Origin: Linyphia triangularis
Taxonomy: Eukaryota > Arthropoda > Arachnida > Araneae > Linyphiidae
DNA: 64,000 nucleotides
NCBI GenBank assembly: GCA_963978545.1
Contig: OZ021725.1
Span: 7,892,346-7,956,345, forward strand
Reading direction: 5' to 3'
The notes below the pieces were generated by a model, which made no database searches, was not told the origin of the DNA, and worked only from the letters and a program-made list of their open reading frames with translations. Of this stretch, positions 11,542 through 23,810 are shown piece by piece. The translations under genes were made by a program, and so were the position numbers. How positions within the stretch are numbered: the first letter of the stretch is position 1; every line of letters starts with the position of its first letter.

Positions 11542-12158
11542 CAGGGCCTGACCATCGCCTAGGCCCACAAGGCCCGGGCCTTGGGCCCATGATTTTAGGG
11601 GGCCCCGAAATTGGCTGTAAACCATTTTTGTTTCACAAAAGCTATATGAATATCTTTTATAACCTGTATAAAATAATTTTTACATAAAAATCATTTCGTA
11701 TTGATCATGAACCGTCTTTAGTATCCTAGAGTGTATTTATTCAAATAAACAGTTTAAAAGAGTGAAAGACAAGCTTTTTTAAAAGATAGAGAAAAAAAAT
11801 TGAAAGGAAGGGAGAAAATTAATAGTGAGATTAGCAAATGTCGACTCTGAATTTGTAAATAATGCTGCAGATATTGTCGTCACGGATATACACATAGTTA
11901 TAGTAAAATGCAATGTTATACATAACAAAGTTTTTTCTTTTTTGATTTATAAATTGGATTGTTGGAAATTTGTTTCTTTATTTGTAAGAAAAACAACTTT
12001 TTGAAAACAATATTAAAATTAATTCATCAACTTTTTCTATATTTCATGTTGATTAATTTGACTTTGCGTTGAGTCCGTTTCCAATAAATCACCCGTTTGA
12101 AAAAGGGCCCCCAAATGTGTCCGGGCCTTGGGCCTCAACTTGTCATGATCGGGCCCTG
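11542..12158 (+). mobile_element. Non-autonomous hAT element, 8-bp TSD ATAGTGAT
   Basis: Begins CAGGGCCTGACCATCG and ends CATGATCGGGCCCTG (617 bp). Perfect TSD ATAGTGAT is at 11534-11541 and 12159-12166. Both ends carry a GGGCCTTGGGCC-type subterminal repeat. A short frame around 11825-11880 (LANVDSEFVNNAADIV) resembles a transposon-encoded peptide, but I cannot assign it. Otherwise non-coding. Confidence 0.88.
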
Positions 12159-12166
12159 ATAGTGAT

Positions 12167-12512
12167 GGAGATTTTCTGGCGCAAGTGCTGTGCCGGAACA
12201 TCGTTTAAAGACGGAAGAAATATTTTCTGGCAGGTCTCCCAAGGGGGAGTGGGGAGGGGAGGGGGGGGGGGGGGTAGCCCAGCATTAGTGTCTTGAATAG
12301 AAGGAAACGAAAAAAAAAAAGATATTTTAAAATATAATTTTTAAGCAATTGCAGTAATCGGATCATCTCAAAAACTTCCCGGAATAAAAGAGAATGTTTT
12401 AAAGTTTATAAACATTCCAAAAATAGAAAATTGATTAGTTTTATAATTTTTTGTGAAAACAAGGGGCACCGGGGGGGGGGGGTTAAGGGGATCCGGATAT
12501 CTCATCCCCGGG
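12167..12512. repeat. Flank repeat with G14 and G12 runs
   Basis: 12345-12470 is similar to 43235-43370 ('gcaattgcagt', 'atcggatcatctcaaaaact', 'ttttgtgaaaacaaggg'), so it is a dispersed repeat. G runs lie at 12261-12274 and 12471-12482. Confidence 0.55.
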
Positions 12513-13136
12513 CAGGGGCGTACTGGCCATATGGTTATCCGGTACAATCACTGGGCCGATTAGTGTCTGTAAAAAATGAGCCGGTCCAGTACAGAAGTTT
12601 TTTTTTTTTTTAATTTTTTTTAAGTTTTTTCTTATGGTTTTTTAACGTAATTCATTGTCCTTCTTGACGTTTTTTAAAAAGCTCAATGCATCCACATTTC
12701 AATCACTCCCACCAGATCTATTTACTATTAATGAACTAATACTTTAGTTTCAGTATCAGTTTTTATATCAAAAAGTTTCTAAGAATATCACATTAATTTA
12801 ATTTTATAGATTATATTATGCTGTATTTAGAAAATAGATGCACAAAGATTTATGTATTATCGTATTATTTTGTAATGTTTAAAGCAATATTCCTATGACG
12901 GGCGCCAACCTCAAGCAGCGTAAATTTTTATGGGAGCGGAAGTTAAATTTTAAAAATAAACTAAGTAAGCATTCATTCTTAAGCAATTTTTGAGGTTGGT
13001 GGTTCTCCTACTTTTCAAAAGTGTTTTTCTGGGGGTAAACAATAATTATTAAAATTTCATTAATGATTATATCGAAAATTTAGGCCGTCATAAATCTAGA
13101 ATCGCTGGGCCGATTTTATGTTCTAGTACGCCCCTG
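12513..13136 (+). mobile_element. Non-autonomous hAT element, 8-bp TSD TCCCCGGG
   Basis: CAGGGGCGTACTGGCC at the left, TTCTAGTACGCCCCTG at the right, 624 bp. Perfect TSD TCCCCGGG is at 12505-12512 and 13137-13144. The interior is AT-rich and non-coding. A diverged second copy, itself split by a SINE, lies at 36190-36922. Confidence 0.9.
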
Positions 13137-13144
13137 TCCCCGGG

Positions 13145-13660
13145 AGATCTCGCCACCAAAAAAAAGGTGAGGGTGGGGTGTTATGGAAAGTTTTCTTCTT
13201 TTTAGAGGGAAGTGCTTAGTGGAATAGTGGTACTGGCGTAAGTATTTAAGAAGGCACAACAGAGCAGAAACCTCCCCTCCCCTCCCCACCCCTGTTGACC
13301 ATTGTTGATGTCGACATCAGCAATGTATATTTGATATGGCAAGACTGACTCATGTGTAAGATGAATATCAGGCGCGGATCTAGAGAGAGATATTGGGGGT
13401 GAGGGGGGGGGGGTGAATTGTTTACATGTGAGGAAATTATTTATTAATATTTTTAATATTTAATGGAATATGGTCTAATAAATATGGAATTATTATATTT
13501 CGGGGATTTTTTGTTTCTTTTTTGACGAAGATGAAAGACATTTAATAGTATCTAGAATATATAAACACTTCGTGTATTTGATATGATGCAGGATAAGACT
13601 GATGTATGTGACAGATGATTGTCAGGCGCGGTTCTAAGGATCTGCTGGATGGAAGCCTAC
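13145..13660. repeat. Repeat with internal duplication ('caggcgcgg')
   Basis: 'ttgatatg...agactgactcatgtg...atcaggcgcgg' at about 13330-13380 recurs at about 13577-13635. The 13330-13510 segment matches 21265-21550 in reverse complement. A G11 run lies at 13403-13413. Class unknown. Confidence 0.5.
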
Positions 13661-14314
13661 TAGTCCGAGAGGCGACTGCAATTTTTGGATCCCATCGAAC
13701 ATCATTCTGAATTATTTATAAAAATTGGAGAAAAGTGAGTAGATTAGGAATCCACTGGTCTGCCGTGGCAAAAATGGCCGAAACTGATCAATAATCGACT
13801 TGGAATGAGTTGAACTAAAATCCGATTGCCAAATATGTCATAACTTGCCAAAAATAGAACAAACTTATTCGTCTGGCAACCCACTTCATTTTGATTTTCA
13901 ATGAGAAAAAGCGCAAACGATTTCTGATCTTTGGCTCGGAAAACTTATATCTTTTAAAAGTAAGCCAAATTGGCGACATCAGTTACGTCATAAGTGACGT
14001 AATATTTTTTTCCAACTTGGCTCCCTTTTAATAGATGCAAGTAGACCGTCGCCAGATATCCGAATCGTCTGAAACCTTCTTAATTGAAAATTAAAGAGTG
14101 AGGGGAAAAAAAATGCTCATTATTTGGCAAGTTATGGTGCATTTGGCAATTGGATTTAGTTCAACTTATTAAAAGGCGATTTTTGACCAGTTTCGGCCAT
14201 TTTTGCCACGGCAGACCAGTGGATTCGTAATCTACTCACTTTTCTCCAATTTCTATAAAAAAATTCAGAATGATGTTCGATGGGGTCCAAAAATTGCAGT
14301 CGCCTCTCAGTCTA
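13661..14314. mobile_element. Foldback element F, copy 2
   Basis: TAGTCCGAGAGGCGACTGC at the left and GCAGTCGCCTCTCAGTCTA at the right. The two arms of about 300 bp are inverted copies of each other. The centre reads TTACGTCATAAGTGACGTAA near 13984-14003, flanked by 'gccaaattggcgac' and 'ccaacttggct'. TA ends suggest a TA target, as in Tc1/mariner-like or other TA-specific systems. No transposase is inside. Confidence 0.85.
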
Positions 14315-14880
14315 TACCATATATCTTTTCTTTTTGTCTAAACATGTAATCTCAATCACCATCCCCCCCCCCCCATCGCCTACATTCCACAAGAGAACAA
14401 AATGCATTTATCCCGCAGTAATATAAGCAACCAGTGCTGTACCAAGAAAACAACTTCCCAATCATTTATCCCCTTTTATACTCCGGTCCGGTACAATACC
14501 GAGTATATACCAAAGCAATAGTCTCTGCTGGATTTGTTTGTAATAAGTGTTTCCTCTCTCCAGGAGGGTGGGGTGGTAAGTGACATCTCCGTCCAGATGT
14601 GTTGCTCGAGGGCAATTCCAACCCTTTTTCTGAAAAGGAGGGGTTGAAAGACGATTGCCCTGGAGAAAGGCTGTACTCAATCATCCAATTAAGGCAATGA
14701 CCACAGGAGGGGGATTAGGCCAGCAGTGCCCAGTTGTTATGCTTTTGTATAGATATGGTATCACAGGTGTTCGTTGTCAACAGGTGTATGGTCTTGTTTC
14801 TGATGATGCACAGATGTTTTAACTTGAGCGTGAGTGCTTGTCTGGGTTTCGGCCTGCTCAGACACGATCACACTGTTAAA
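14315..14880. other. Unassigned stretch
   Basis: C12 run at 14363-14374. Two overlapping open frames at 14462-14684 on the minus strand have no recognisable domain. Composition is richer in G/C than the neighbours, but no gene can be supported. Confidence 0.4.
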
Positions 14881-15395
14881 AAGTACTTAATAATATAAGC
14901 TATAAAAACAAAGTTTTTAAAATAAATTCTTTATATGCATTGCTTCATTAACATAGCGCCGTTTCTGTTGTCAGCATGTGCTTGATGTTTGCGTCTAATT
15001 TTAAATATTAAAAAACATCTCTATCAGCAAAATATGAAATAAACTACTTTTCCAAATTTATTCATTTAAAATGAATGCGAATTTATGCATCCACATATCT
15101 TTTATTTATTCTGAATAAAACAATTTTATTATATATTTATTAAAATAATTTTGACAACAGGGAAGAGTTTCTTCAATGATCGGTTAAAGGGGATTATTAG
15201 TTATCCAAAACGATTATAGCATATGATCTTTTAGTGACAGTGACAACCCCCAAAATTTGATAGAATGCATTTTATCGATATTGAATTTATCTACCAAGTT
15301 TCAGTCCGATTGGATGACGGTAAGCAGGTTAATTAAACCTCTACAGATTTGCCATCGTTATACCCAGTCACCCCCACACAGTTAATATAAAGGAT
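14880..15395 (+). repeat. Dispersed repeat family D, copy
   Basis: Shares ordered landmarks with 34865-35405: 'agcgccgtttctgttg', 'gtttgcgtctaattttaaat', 'caacagggaagagtttctt', 'ttttagtgacagtgacaacc', 'gatagaatgcattt', 'ccaagtttcagtccgattgg', 'aggttaatta' and 'taatataaagga'. No coding capacity. The class is unresolved. Confidence 0.65.
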
Positions 15396-15402
15396 TTAAT
15401 AA

Positions 15403-15677
15403 AAACTAGGGGGCTTCACCCCCTGCTCGCTAACGCTCGCCAACCCCCAAACGATGTTGCCATTCATATATTCAAAATCATTAAGGCTTTTGTAGTAGCT
15501 TGATGATGAAGAATATTGAAGTTTAACTAATTAATAAAGTGTTAATAAATTATTTTGGCACGTTTTGGCAAATCTACAGCTGATTTCCTTTAAAATGACA
15601 CCTTGATCATTGAAATTGGTTGAGCAGTTTAGGCGTACTAACCCCAAAAAACGTATTGCCTATTAAATATATAGATA
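15403..15677 (+). repeat. Small dispersed repeat, possibly K-related
   Basis: Starts 'actagggggcttcacccc' with a 'gctcgctaacgctcgc' motif and ends 'attaaatatatagataag'. This start/end style resembles family K at 53686-54690 ('gaatacccgtgctgcgctac' ... 'ttatatatatagag'). The assignment is tentative. Confidence 0.4.
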
Positions 15678-15767
15678 AGCAGAAATGTTGGTTTTCGTGT
15701 AGATTTGCTATTCACTGCTGCGGAAAGATTTCCTTTTATTTTGAGTATGTGATGAATCTTTTAATAT

Positions 15768-16442
15768 TAGACTGAGAGGCGACTGGCAATTTTTGGACCC
15801 CATCGAACATCATTCTGAATTTTTTTTTATAGAAATTGGAGAAAAGAGAGTAGATTACGAATCCACTGGTCTGCCGTGGCAAAAATGACCGAAACTGATC
15901 AAAAATCAACTTGGAATGAGTTGAACTAAAATCTGATTGCCAAATATGTCATAACTTGCCAAAAAGTGAACACACTTTTTCGTCTGGTAACCCAAAAAAC
16001 GCACTTTGTTTTTCAATGAGGAAGGAGGCAGACGATTTCTGATCTCTGGCTCGGAAAACTTGTATCTTTTAAAAGTAAGCAAAATTGCAGACATCAGTTA
16101 CGTCATCAGTGACGTAATGTTTCTTGCCAATTTGGCTCATTTGTGAAAGATGTAAGTAAGCCATAGCCACACATCCGAATCGTCTGTAACCTTCTTAATT
16201 GAAAATTAAAGAGTGAGGGTTACCAAATAAAAAAAATATGCTCATTATTTATTTGGTAAGTTATGGCGCATTTGGCAATTGGATTTAGTTCAACTTATTA
16301 AAAGTCGATTTTTGATCAGTTTCGGCCATTTTTGCCACGGCAGACCAGTGAATTCGTAATCTACTTACTTTTCTCCAATTTCTATGAAAAATTCAGAATG
16401 ATGTTCGATAAGGTCCAAAAATTGCAGTCGCCTCTCAGTCTA
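15768..16442. mobile_element. Foldback element F, copy 3 (well preserved)
   Basis: TAGACTGAGAGGCGACTGG to GCCTCTCAGTCTA, 675 bp. The left and right arms are inverted copies through to the centre, where TTACGTCATCAGTGACGTAA occupies 16098-16117. Both arms carry 'gaatccactggtctgccgtg' and 'ttcggccatttttgc' type text. Transcripts would fold into a long hairpin. Confidence 0.88.
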
Positions 16443-16454
16443 CTACTTTTTTTT

Positions 16455-17430
<976 letters not shown>

Positions 17431-18090
17431 GTTATATTTATTATCTTATTCTTCTCGCACTGCAAAGAACACAGAAACATTCGAAATGGAACAGAAAAGA
17501 ATCGAAGAAAGGGGAACACGGAATATTATTATTGCATTCCAACACAAGAGTCAAAAGCTCGAATCGAGAAATCATCGTTCGAAACAGGAACCAACGAGTG
17601 CAACAGGTGTCCTATCAGCAGGGGGGGACGGGACCTCTGACGACATGCGCGCCACCTGTTACGCCCAAGCAGAAATGATTCCCCCAGTGTCATTGTTCAA
17701 TCATTAAAAATGGCGGCCGATGCAGGTGCGAGTTGTACTTTTCCTTCTTATCTTCTAATCACTGTTTCCGCGCACGTGCGTTAGGGAGGGCGAAATCGTT
17801 TGCGCTTTTGCCTGTTGGGGGGGATGGGGGAGGAAGATGACAAGATATTTTGTGGAAAAAAGGGGTGTGTTTAAAATCGTTAGGTCGATTATTATTATTT
17901 TTTTTGTCTGCACCTGGTGTTTTGTGTGGGTGAGGGGTGATGGGAATTGCGAATTTTTTTTTTAATTGTGAAATGTCGGCTTAAGTTCGAGGGGGTGGGG
18001 AGGGAAGAGTTAGAATAGGCCTAAGATTTCCGTACGAATACATTGAACTTACCTTCATACCAGGCAATGAATTCTTCTCAAGCTGTTTAT
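17431..18090. other. GC-richer unassigned island
   Basis: Contains purine-rich text (17480-17600), 'aatggcggccgatgcagg' (17708), 'gaaatcgtttgcgc' (about 17790) and several G-runs. Open frames at 17368-17707 have no domain and overlap repeat D at their start. It could be an exon-free regulatory or UTR piece. No gene is supported. Confidence 0.35.
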
Positions 18091-19390
18091 GACTTGTGTA
18101 GCAGAATTATTTGTATAAAATTAGTTCAGGAACATTTTATGGAAGTAGCAGCACACTAGATAATTCACCATTATAAAATAATTTTTTTTTTCCAATGCCA
18201 TTCATTATTTTAAAATATATACTTTTTAGGATATTTCACTACAAGAAAGAAAGCACATTTTTAATAATTCTGAATAATGATGAATGAAAAAAGAACCTAT
18301 GATAGCAATCTCATCATTACAAAATTACTTATTCAAATATCATAGTGTTGCGTTGGACGGGTTCGAAAGATTTGAAGCCAAAGCAGATCAAAACTTGCAG
18401 AAATTTATTCCAATATAACTCTTCAGAGATTCCTTTACGGCACTTTTCACAACAATAGAGCACAAAACAGCAGTTAAAAACTTGACAACACAACTGCTCA
18501 AATCGCCGCAAAAGACAATGCAATACAGTTCGCTTTAGAACTACTCAGTAATTCCAGTCAACTAATGGACTCAGCTAACAACTAACTCAGTGACTCAAAA
18601 TCAGTCAACTACTACTCACCCTACTCACGGCCGCCCTTATATAGGAGTGGTGAATCTTCGCGAAACTTCTAGAGAGAGAAATTTGGAGAACTTTCCAGAT
18701 CGTAGTCGAAAAGTCCTATACATGTACATGGGATACATGTACCTATACATGTACCGAAAATTCGCCAAATGGTCGCCAAGTTTGGTGACATTTGGTGATT
18801 TCTCGCCAAATTTGGCGACAAAAATTAGTCGCCAAAACCATCGCCAACTTGGCTCTATCTGGCCAGTTTGGCGAGATTGCCATTACCATAATGTTAAATG
18901 CCCTGCTCCTTGAAACTCGCTTACCAGAGTTACCTCTGAAAAACTCGTTATCTAGCGATAACACCCATATTGCCGGGAAACCAACTTAACGACGAACTAT
19001 TGCACTGCCTTATGCAAAAATGTACATAAATTTTACTATTTACAAAATTAACACTACGAAATATTTACAAATATACAAAAATTCGTAACAATACAATACC
19101 TTAAAATATATATTTTTATGAAATTGCACAAAAATGACGAGCACACATTTTAATAATTTTAAGTGACTTTCCAATATTTCCGAAAATTTATATTTTTTAC
19201 ACAATTCTTTAGAAAAAAATAAGCAAAAAAATCGATTATTAAAAAACATTTAAAAACATATTTACTTGAAATTATAAAAGCAATATATTGGAAAAATACA
19301 TCTTTATAGATTTTTAGAGCAGGGACCAAATGATACTTTTGCCCCTGTTATTGATGTAGCACGGGGGCGATCGCCCCCTTAGCACCAGTG
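18091..19390. repeat. Dispersed repeat G, split by LTR-like L
   Basis: 18091-18341 plus 19091-19390 correspond, in reverse complement, to 35640-36180. Examples are 'ctcatcattacaaaattact', 'atatatttttatgaaattgc' and 'agttcaggaacattttatgg'. The other copy lacks the L insertion and serves as an approximate empty site. Confidence 0.6.
18346..19090 (-). mobile_element. LTR-like element L, copy 3 (best preserved)
   Basis: TGTTGCGTTGGACGGG to AATTCGTAACA, 745 bp. Read on the minus strand: a block of TTGGCGA/TCGCCAA words (18760-18880), a TATA box TATATAAG (18636-18643), then AATAAA (18404-18409), then the 3' end. This matches U3-R-U5 order. Flanks ATAG/ATAC differ by one base, so a 4-bp TSD is possible. 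No gag/pol is present, so a solo LTR is inferred. Confidence 0.68.
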
Positions 19391-19489
19391 GGAGGATGTG
19401 TAATTGGCGCCTATGTATACATTAAACATTTTGAGGTTGTATAATTCATAAAATAATGAGGGTAAAAACAAACCAATGGCATTTATACA

Positions 19490-20154
19490 TACAGTCCGAG
19501 AGGCGACTGCAATTTTTGGAATCCATCGAACATCATTCTGAAATTTTTATAGAAATTGGGGAAAAGTGAGTAGATTACGAATCCACTGGTCTGTCGTGAA
19601 AAAATGGCCGAAACTGAACAAAAATCGACTTGGAATGAGTTGAACTAAAATCTGATTGCCAAATATGTCATAACTTGCCAAAAAGAGAACAAACTTTTTC
19701 GTTTGGCAAACCCACCGCATTTTGATTTTCAATGAGAAAAAGCGCAAACGATTTCTGATCTCTAGCTCGGAAAACTTGTATCTTGTAGAAGTGAGCCAAA
19801 TTGGCGACATCAGTTACGTCATCAGTGACGTAGTGTTTATTCCCAATTTGGCTCATTTGTGAAAGATGCAAGTAAGCCATAGCGACACGTCCGAATCGTC
19901 TACAACCTTCTTAATTGAAAATTAAAGAGTGAGGGTAACCAAATAAATAAAAAATGCTCATTATTTGGCAAGTTATGGCGCATTTGGCAATTGGATTTTG
20001 TTCATCTTATTAAAAGTCGATTTTTGACCAGTTTCGGCCATTTTTGACGTGGTAGACCAGTTGATTCCTAATCTACTTACTTTTCCCCAATTTCTATAAA
20101 AAATTCAGAATGATGTTCGATGGGATCCAAAAATTGCAGTCGCCTCTCAGTCTA
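19490..20154. mobile_element. Foldback element F, copy 4
   Basis: TACAGTCCGAGAGGCGACTG to TCGCCTCTCAGTCTA, 665 bp. The centre is TTACGTCATCAGTGACGTAG near 19814-19833, with one end base changed. The arms are inverted copies. Confidence 0.86.
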
Positions 20155-20644
20155 ATAGAATAACTCATACATTTCCATTTATTGTGAACGTTGCCATAAA
20201 AAAAATTCCTTTTCCCATTTGAATATCATTTCTTTTGTAAATATCGTTTGCCCGTGTTATTAATTTTATGTTTTTCTCTTTACTTTTCTAAATATCGTCT
20301 GCGCACGTTAGTAGCCTCTGTGGATGCCACCATGCTTGCCTGTACCTGGCGCGAAATTGACTACCGCCTTGTTGTTCTCTGAGCGACGAATGGCACACAT
20401 GTGGAAGTCCATTGACAAGGACCATAAAACTTTTTGAGTCTATCTAACCATTAGTTTTATCAATTTAAATTTATCTTCATTATTTTATGAATTATTCAAC
20501 ATCAAAATGTGACCAACATTTTATACACACCCTGTATATTAGAATACTATTTGTTAGTAGGCTAATCGGGCATATAAGTTCGAAGTTCTTAATAAAACAA
20601 TGGAAGCTTACTGGTTGAGTATTTTCAAATCCTTCCATTTTTTT
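20155..20644. other. Unassigned stretch with ATCGTCTGC island
   Basis: 'atatcgtttgcccg' (about 20246) and 'atatcgtctgcgcacg' (about 20293) precede a GC-richer patch (20310-20420). No open frame of note and no repeat match seen. Confidence 0.35.
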
Positions 20645-21227
20645 TGTACGTTGATGGGTTCGAAAGACTTGAAGCCAAAGCAGATCAAAACTTGCAGAAA
20701 TTTATTCCGATATAACTCCCGAACTTCTCGTTCTAGTAGACTCAATACAGCTCTTTACACAACAATAGAGCACAAAACAGCAGTTAAGAACTTGACAACA
20801 CAACTGCTAAAAATCGCCGCAAAAGACAATGCAATACAGTAACTCCACTCACGGCCGGTCTATATAGGAAGTCAATACTTCGTGAATCTTCTAGAGATAG
20901 AAATTTGGAAGACTTTCCAGATCGTAGTCGAAAAGTCCTATACATGTACATGGGGACCGAAAATGTCGCCAAATGGTCGCCAAGTTTGTCGATTTCTTGC
21001 CAAATTTGGCGAGATTGGCATTACCATAATGTTAAATGGCCTGCTCTTTGTAAAACTCGTTTCCCAGCATTATCTCTGTAAAACTCGTTTTCAAGCATTA
21101 AGGGTCACATTGCAGGAAAGCAAAGTAAGACAAACTCTTGCACTGCCTTATGCGAAATGTACATAAATTTATCTTTATACATAATTAATGCTACGAAATA
21201 TTTACAAATATACAGAAATTCGTAACA
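20645..21227 (-). mobile_element. LTR-like element L, copy 4 (shortened)
   Basis: Starts near TGTACGTTGATGGGTTCG and ends AATTCGTAACA, 583 bp. It lacks part of the middle seen in copy 3. It keeps 'gccaaatggtcgccaag' and a 'tctatatagga' TATA region near 20857. The flanks show no matching TSD. Confidence 0.65.
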
Positions 21228-21239
21228 ATATTATTTTTT

Positions 21240-21555
21240 ATATTCCCCCCCTTCCCTACTCCCTCAAAATGAAAATCTAGTTTTGTCCTTGCGACGATGG
21301 GTGTAGAAATGTGTTTGAAAGTTCGGAAAAGTATATGTGGGGGTTGGTTGGTTTGTTCCCGAAATATAATAATTCCATATTTATTTGACCATATTCCATT
21401 AGTTATTAAAAATATTAATAAAAACCTTCCTCACATATAAGTAATACGCAATCCCCCCCCCCTCCTCCCCAATATATATTTCTTGATCCGTGCCTGACAT
21501 TCATCTTACCCATACAACTGCTTTGCCGTACCAAATATACGAAGTGTCTATATAT
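21240..21555 (-). repeat. Repeat matching 13330-13510 in reverse
   Basis: 'attccatatttatttgacca', 'attaaaaatattaataa', a C10 run (21453-21462) and 'accaaatatacgaagtgt' match the earlier copy in reverse complement. It forms the left flank of the solo LTR. Confidence 0.5.
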
Positions 21556-22022
21556 TGTTGCACAAATTGTCTGTATATATTGTAAATAGTGACGTATTAT
21601 TTCAAAATTCTATTGTAATTTATTTTTATCCAATTTTATTTAGTAATTAATAGCGATTATACAAGTTAGAAAAAGGTGGCAACACCTAAGGCAATCGAGA
21701 AGTTTCGAGATATTTCTTTTCCGATGAATTGGCTGGAAATTTCGAGAATGTCTCACGCGCTTGTATATAAAAAACTGGAGAACGGGAAAGTTTTCAGATT
21801 GACTTCGGACTTCGTTGAAAGCTGATCGCTTTGTTTACCTATTGGAGTGAGCTTGTATAATCGCTGAATTCGAAGTTATTTTTGTTGAAGCTTGTGTTGA
21901 AGCTCGAGAGTACTTTAAACTGTTGCCTGCGAATAAATTTGGTGAGTTTTCTGAAGAGAGAATAAATACTTTTAAACCGTGAAAACTGTGCCATCATTGC
22001 CTCAGTGGAAAAATTCATAACA
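21556..22022 (+). mobile_element. Solo LTR, different family, TSD ATAT
   Basis: TGTTGCACAAATTGTC to AAAATTCATAACA, 467 bp, flanked by ATAT at 21552-21555 and 22023-22026. A TATA box TATATAAA is at 21764-21771, followed by a GC-richer transcript-like leader. AATAAA sits at 21932-21937 and 21961-21966. TG...CA ends, a 4-bp TSD, and TATA then polyA order fit a Gypsy-type LTR left by LTR-LTR recombination. Confidence 0.78.
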
Positions 22023-22239
22023 ATATTTTCGCCATCTACAATGGTCAACAGTGGTGGGAGAAGACATTTGCTATGTTGCGCCTTCTTATATATGTACGCA
22101 AATCCCACTATTCAACTACGCACCTCCCTCCTAAGAAAAATCGCTCTCCCTAACATCCCCCCCCCCCCTTTCTTTAGTGGTGACTTGTCCGGCGGCGAGA
22201 TGTCCGGTGGCGAGATGTCCGGGGGATGAGTTGTCCGGA

Positions 22240-22430
22240 TCCCGGTTGGTTTGTACGATCCACGATCTCTTCTATGCACAATAACGGCTAATCGGCTTGG
22301 GAATTACAGTTTAAAGTGGATTCCGATCATCCATGTCTAACCCGAGATTCGAACGGGGTATTGTTCGAACCCGGCACCTTTGGCATGCGAGAACAGAGCA
22401 GTAACCACACAGCCATCCAGCTGGGCGTGT
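22240..22430 (-). mobile_element. SINE B copy, minus strand
   Basis: Reverse complement carries 'tgtggttac...ctctg', 'tcgcatgccaaaggtgccgg', 'gggttcgaa', 'taatcaggc'-like and 'attgtgcat' words of SINE B. The 3' tail 'aaccaacc' is at 22243-22252 in reverse. The B-box zone holds an extra 'aacaataccccg' stretch, a small internal duplication near 22350-22370. Confidence 0.7.
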
Positions 22431-22667
22431 GGGGGGGGGGGGAAGGAGAAGAAGGCTTTCCCCACCTAATCATGGAGTCACTAGCAAAAATAAAAGGGGT
22501 GAGGGTGACCCTGGATTTGGAAAAGTACAAAAAAAGGGAAGAAAAACCGTTAAATCCTCAGGAAAAAATTGTGTTGAATAGATTTAAAATTATATTTTTT
22601 TTAGTTACGAAGCCTGGTCCTATAATAATTCCTGTAAAAACTTCAAGTTATCCTGAATGGGTAGGGG

Positions 22668-23242
22668 TCTGACAAATATTTTGACTGACCAAATTATATA
22701 AAATTCAAAAATTGGTTTTTCGTTTCCGAAATCGGTAAACGATTTAAAATTAGTATTAAAATTGATCGAACTTTTTTTTTAGGCGCAAAAGAGCAGGTAT
22801 AATATATAAAGAGTCTGATAAATATTTTGACTGACCAAATTATATAAAATTCAAAAATTGGTTTTTCGTTTCAGAAATCGGTAAACGATTTAAAATTAGT
22901 ATTAAAATTGATCGAACTTTTTTTTTAGGCGCAAAAGAGCAGGTATAATATATAAAGAGTCTGATAAATATTTTGACTGACCAAATTATATAAAATTCAA
23001 AAATTGGTTTTTCGTTTTCGAAATCGGTAAACGATTTAAAATTAGTATTAAAATTGATCGAACTTTTTTTTAGGCGCAAAAGAGCAGGTATAATATATAA
23101 AGAGTCTGACAAATATTTTGACTGACCAAATTATATAAAATTCAAAAATTGGTTTTTCGTTTCCGAAATCGGTAAACGATTTAAAATTAGTATTAAAATT
23201 GATCGAACTTTTTTTTTTAGGCGCAAAAGAGCAGGTATAATA
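22668..23242. repeat. Tandem array, 4 x ~146 bp
   Basis: Unit starts at 22668, 22814, 22960 and 23105 ('tctga(c/t)aaatattttgac'). Each unit has 'aaaattggtttttcgtttc', 'gatcgaac', a T-run and 'aggcgcaaaagagcaggta'. Units are nearly identical apart from T-run length. It is non-coding, and frames on the minus strand are repeat translation. Confidence 0.95.
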
Positions 23243-23810
23243 TTTTCCGAAACAGTTTGCCAGCCGAAATATTGCTTAAAAATAGATAAAATTTTTATCA
23301 GACCTGAAAACATCGCTTTTTTTCCCCCCCTCAATAATTTAGTGGTAATTGCAGTTTTTCTATGCGAAAATAAATGTCATAGTGGTTTTATAGTTGATTA
23401 TGAATATTAGTGGTTTTTTATTTTGGTCCAACAGTTGGCACAACTGGAGTAGAAAAAAGTTATAAAACCTAATTTTGATATTTGTTAATAGCTTTATTTG
23501 TGGGGAATCATAATTTTATAGCTTAAAATTATGATTCATCATATTTTATTATTGCAGTATTCGGTAGTATTAAAGAATTCTAACATGTACCGGACTGGTA
23601 TTAATCTCCATTGGCAAATTTCTTTTACTAAACCTAACAGGTATCACTGGTCATGCACAATAGGTATTTTCTTTTATCAAAAACGATTCTCATTGGTTAA
23701 AAGAAACAGCAAACTGTGCTGGCAAGTTATTAATTCATTTAGACTCCAAGAAAAACCATGAACGTCAATTCATAATTCTCGCCAATAAATACTTTTTTAA
23801 TTTTAACTAT
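23243..23810. other. Unassigned stretch between two arrays
   Basis: An open frame at 23531-23761 (76 codons) has no recognised domain and no codon or splice support. No repeat was recognised. Confidence 0.4.

Noticed and set aside
22316..22672. 118-codon plus-strand frame
   Set aside because: Begins in antisense SINE B and passes through a G12 run; no domain.
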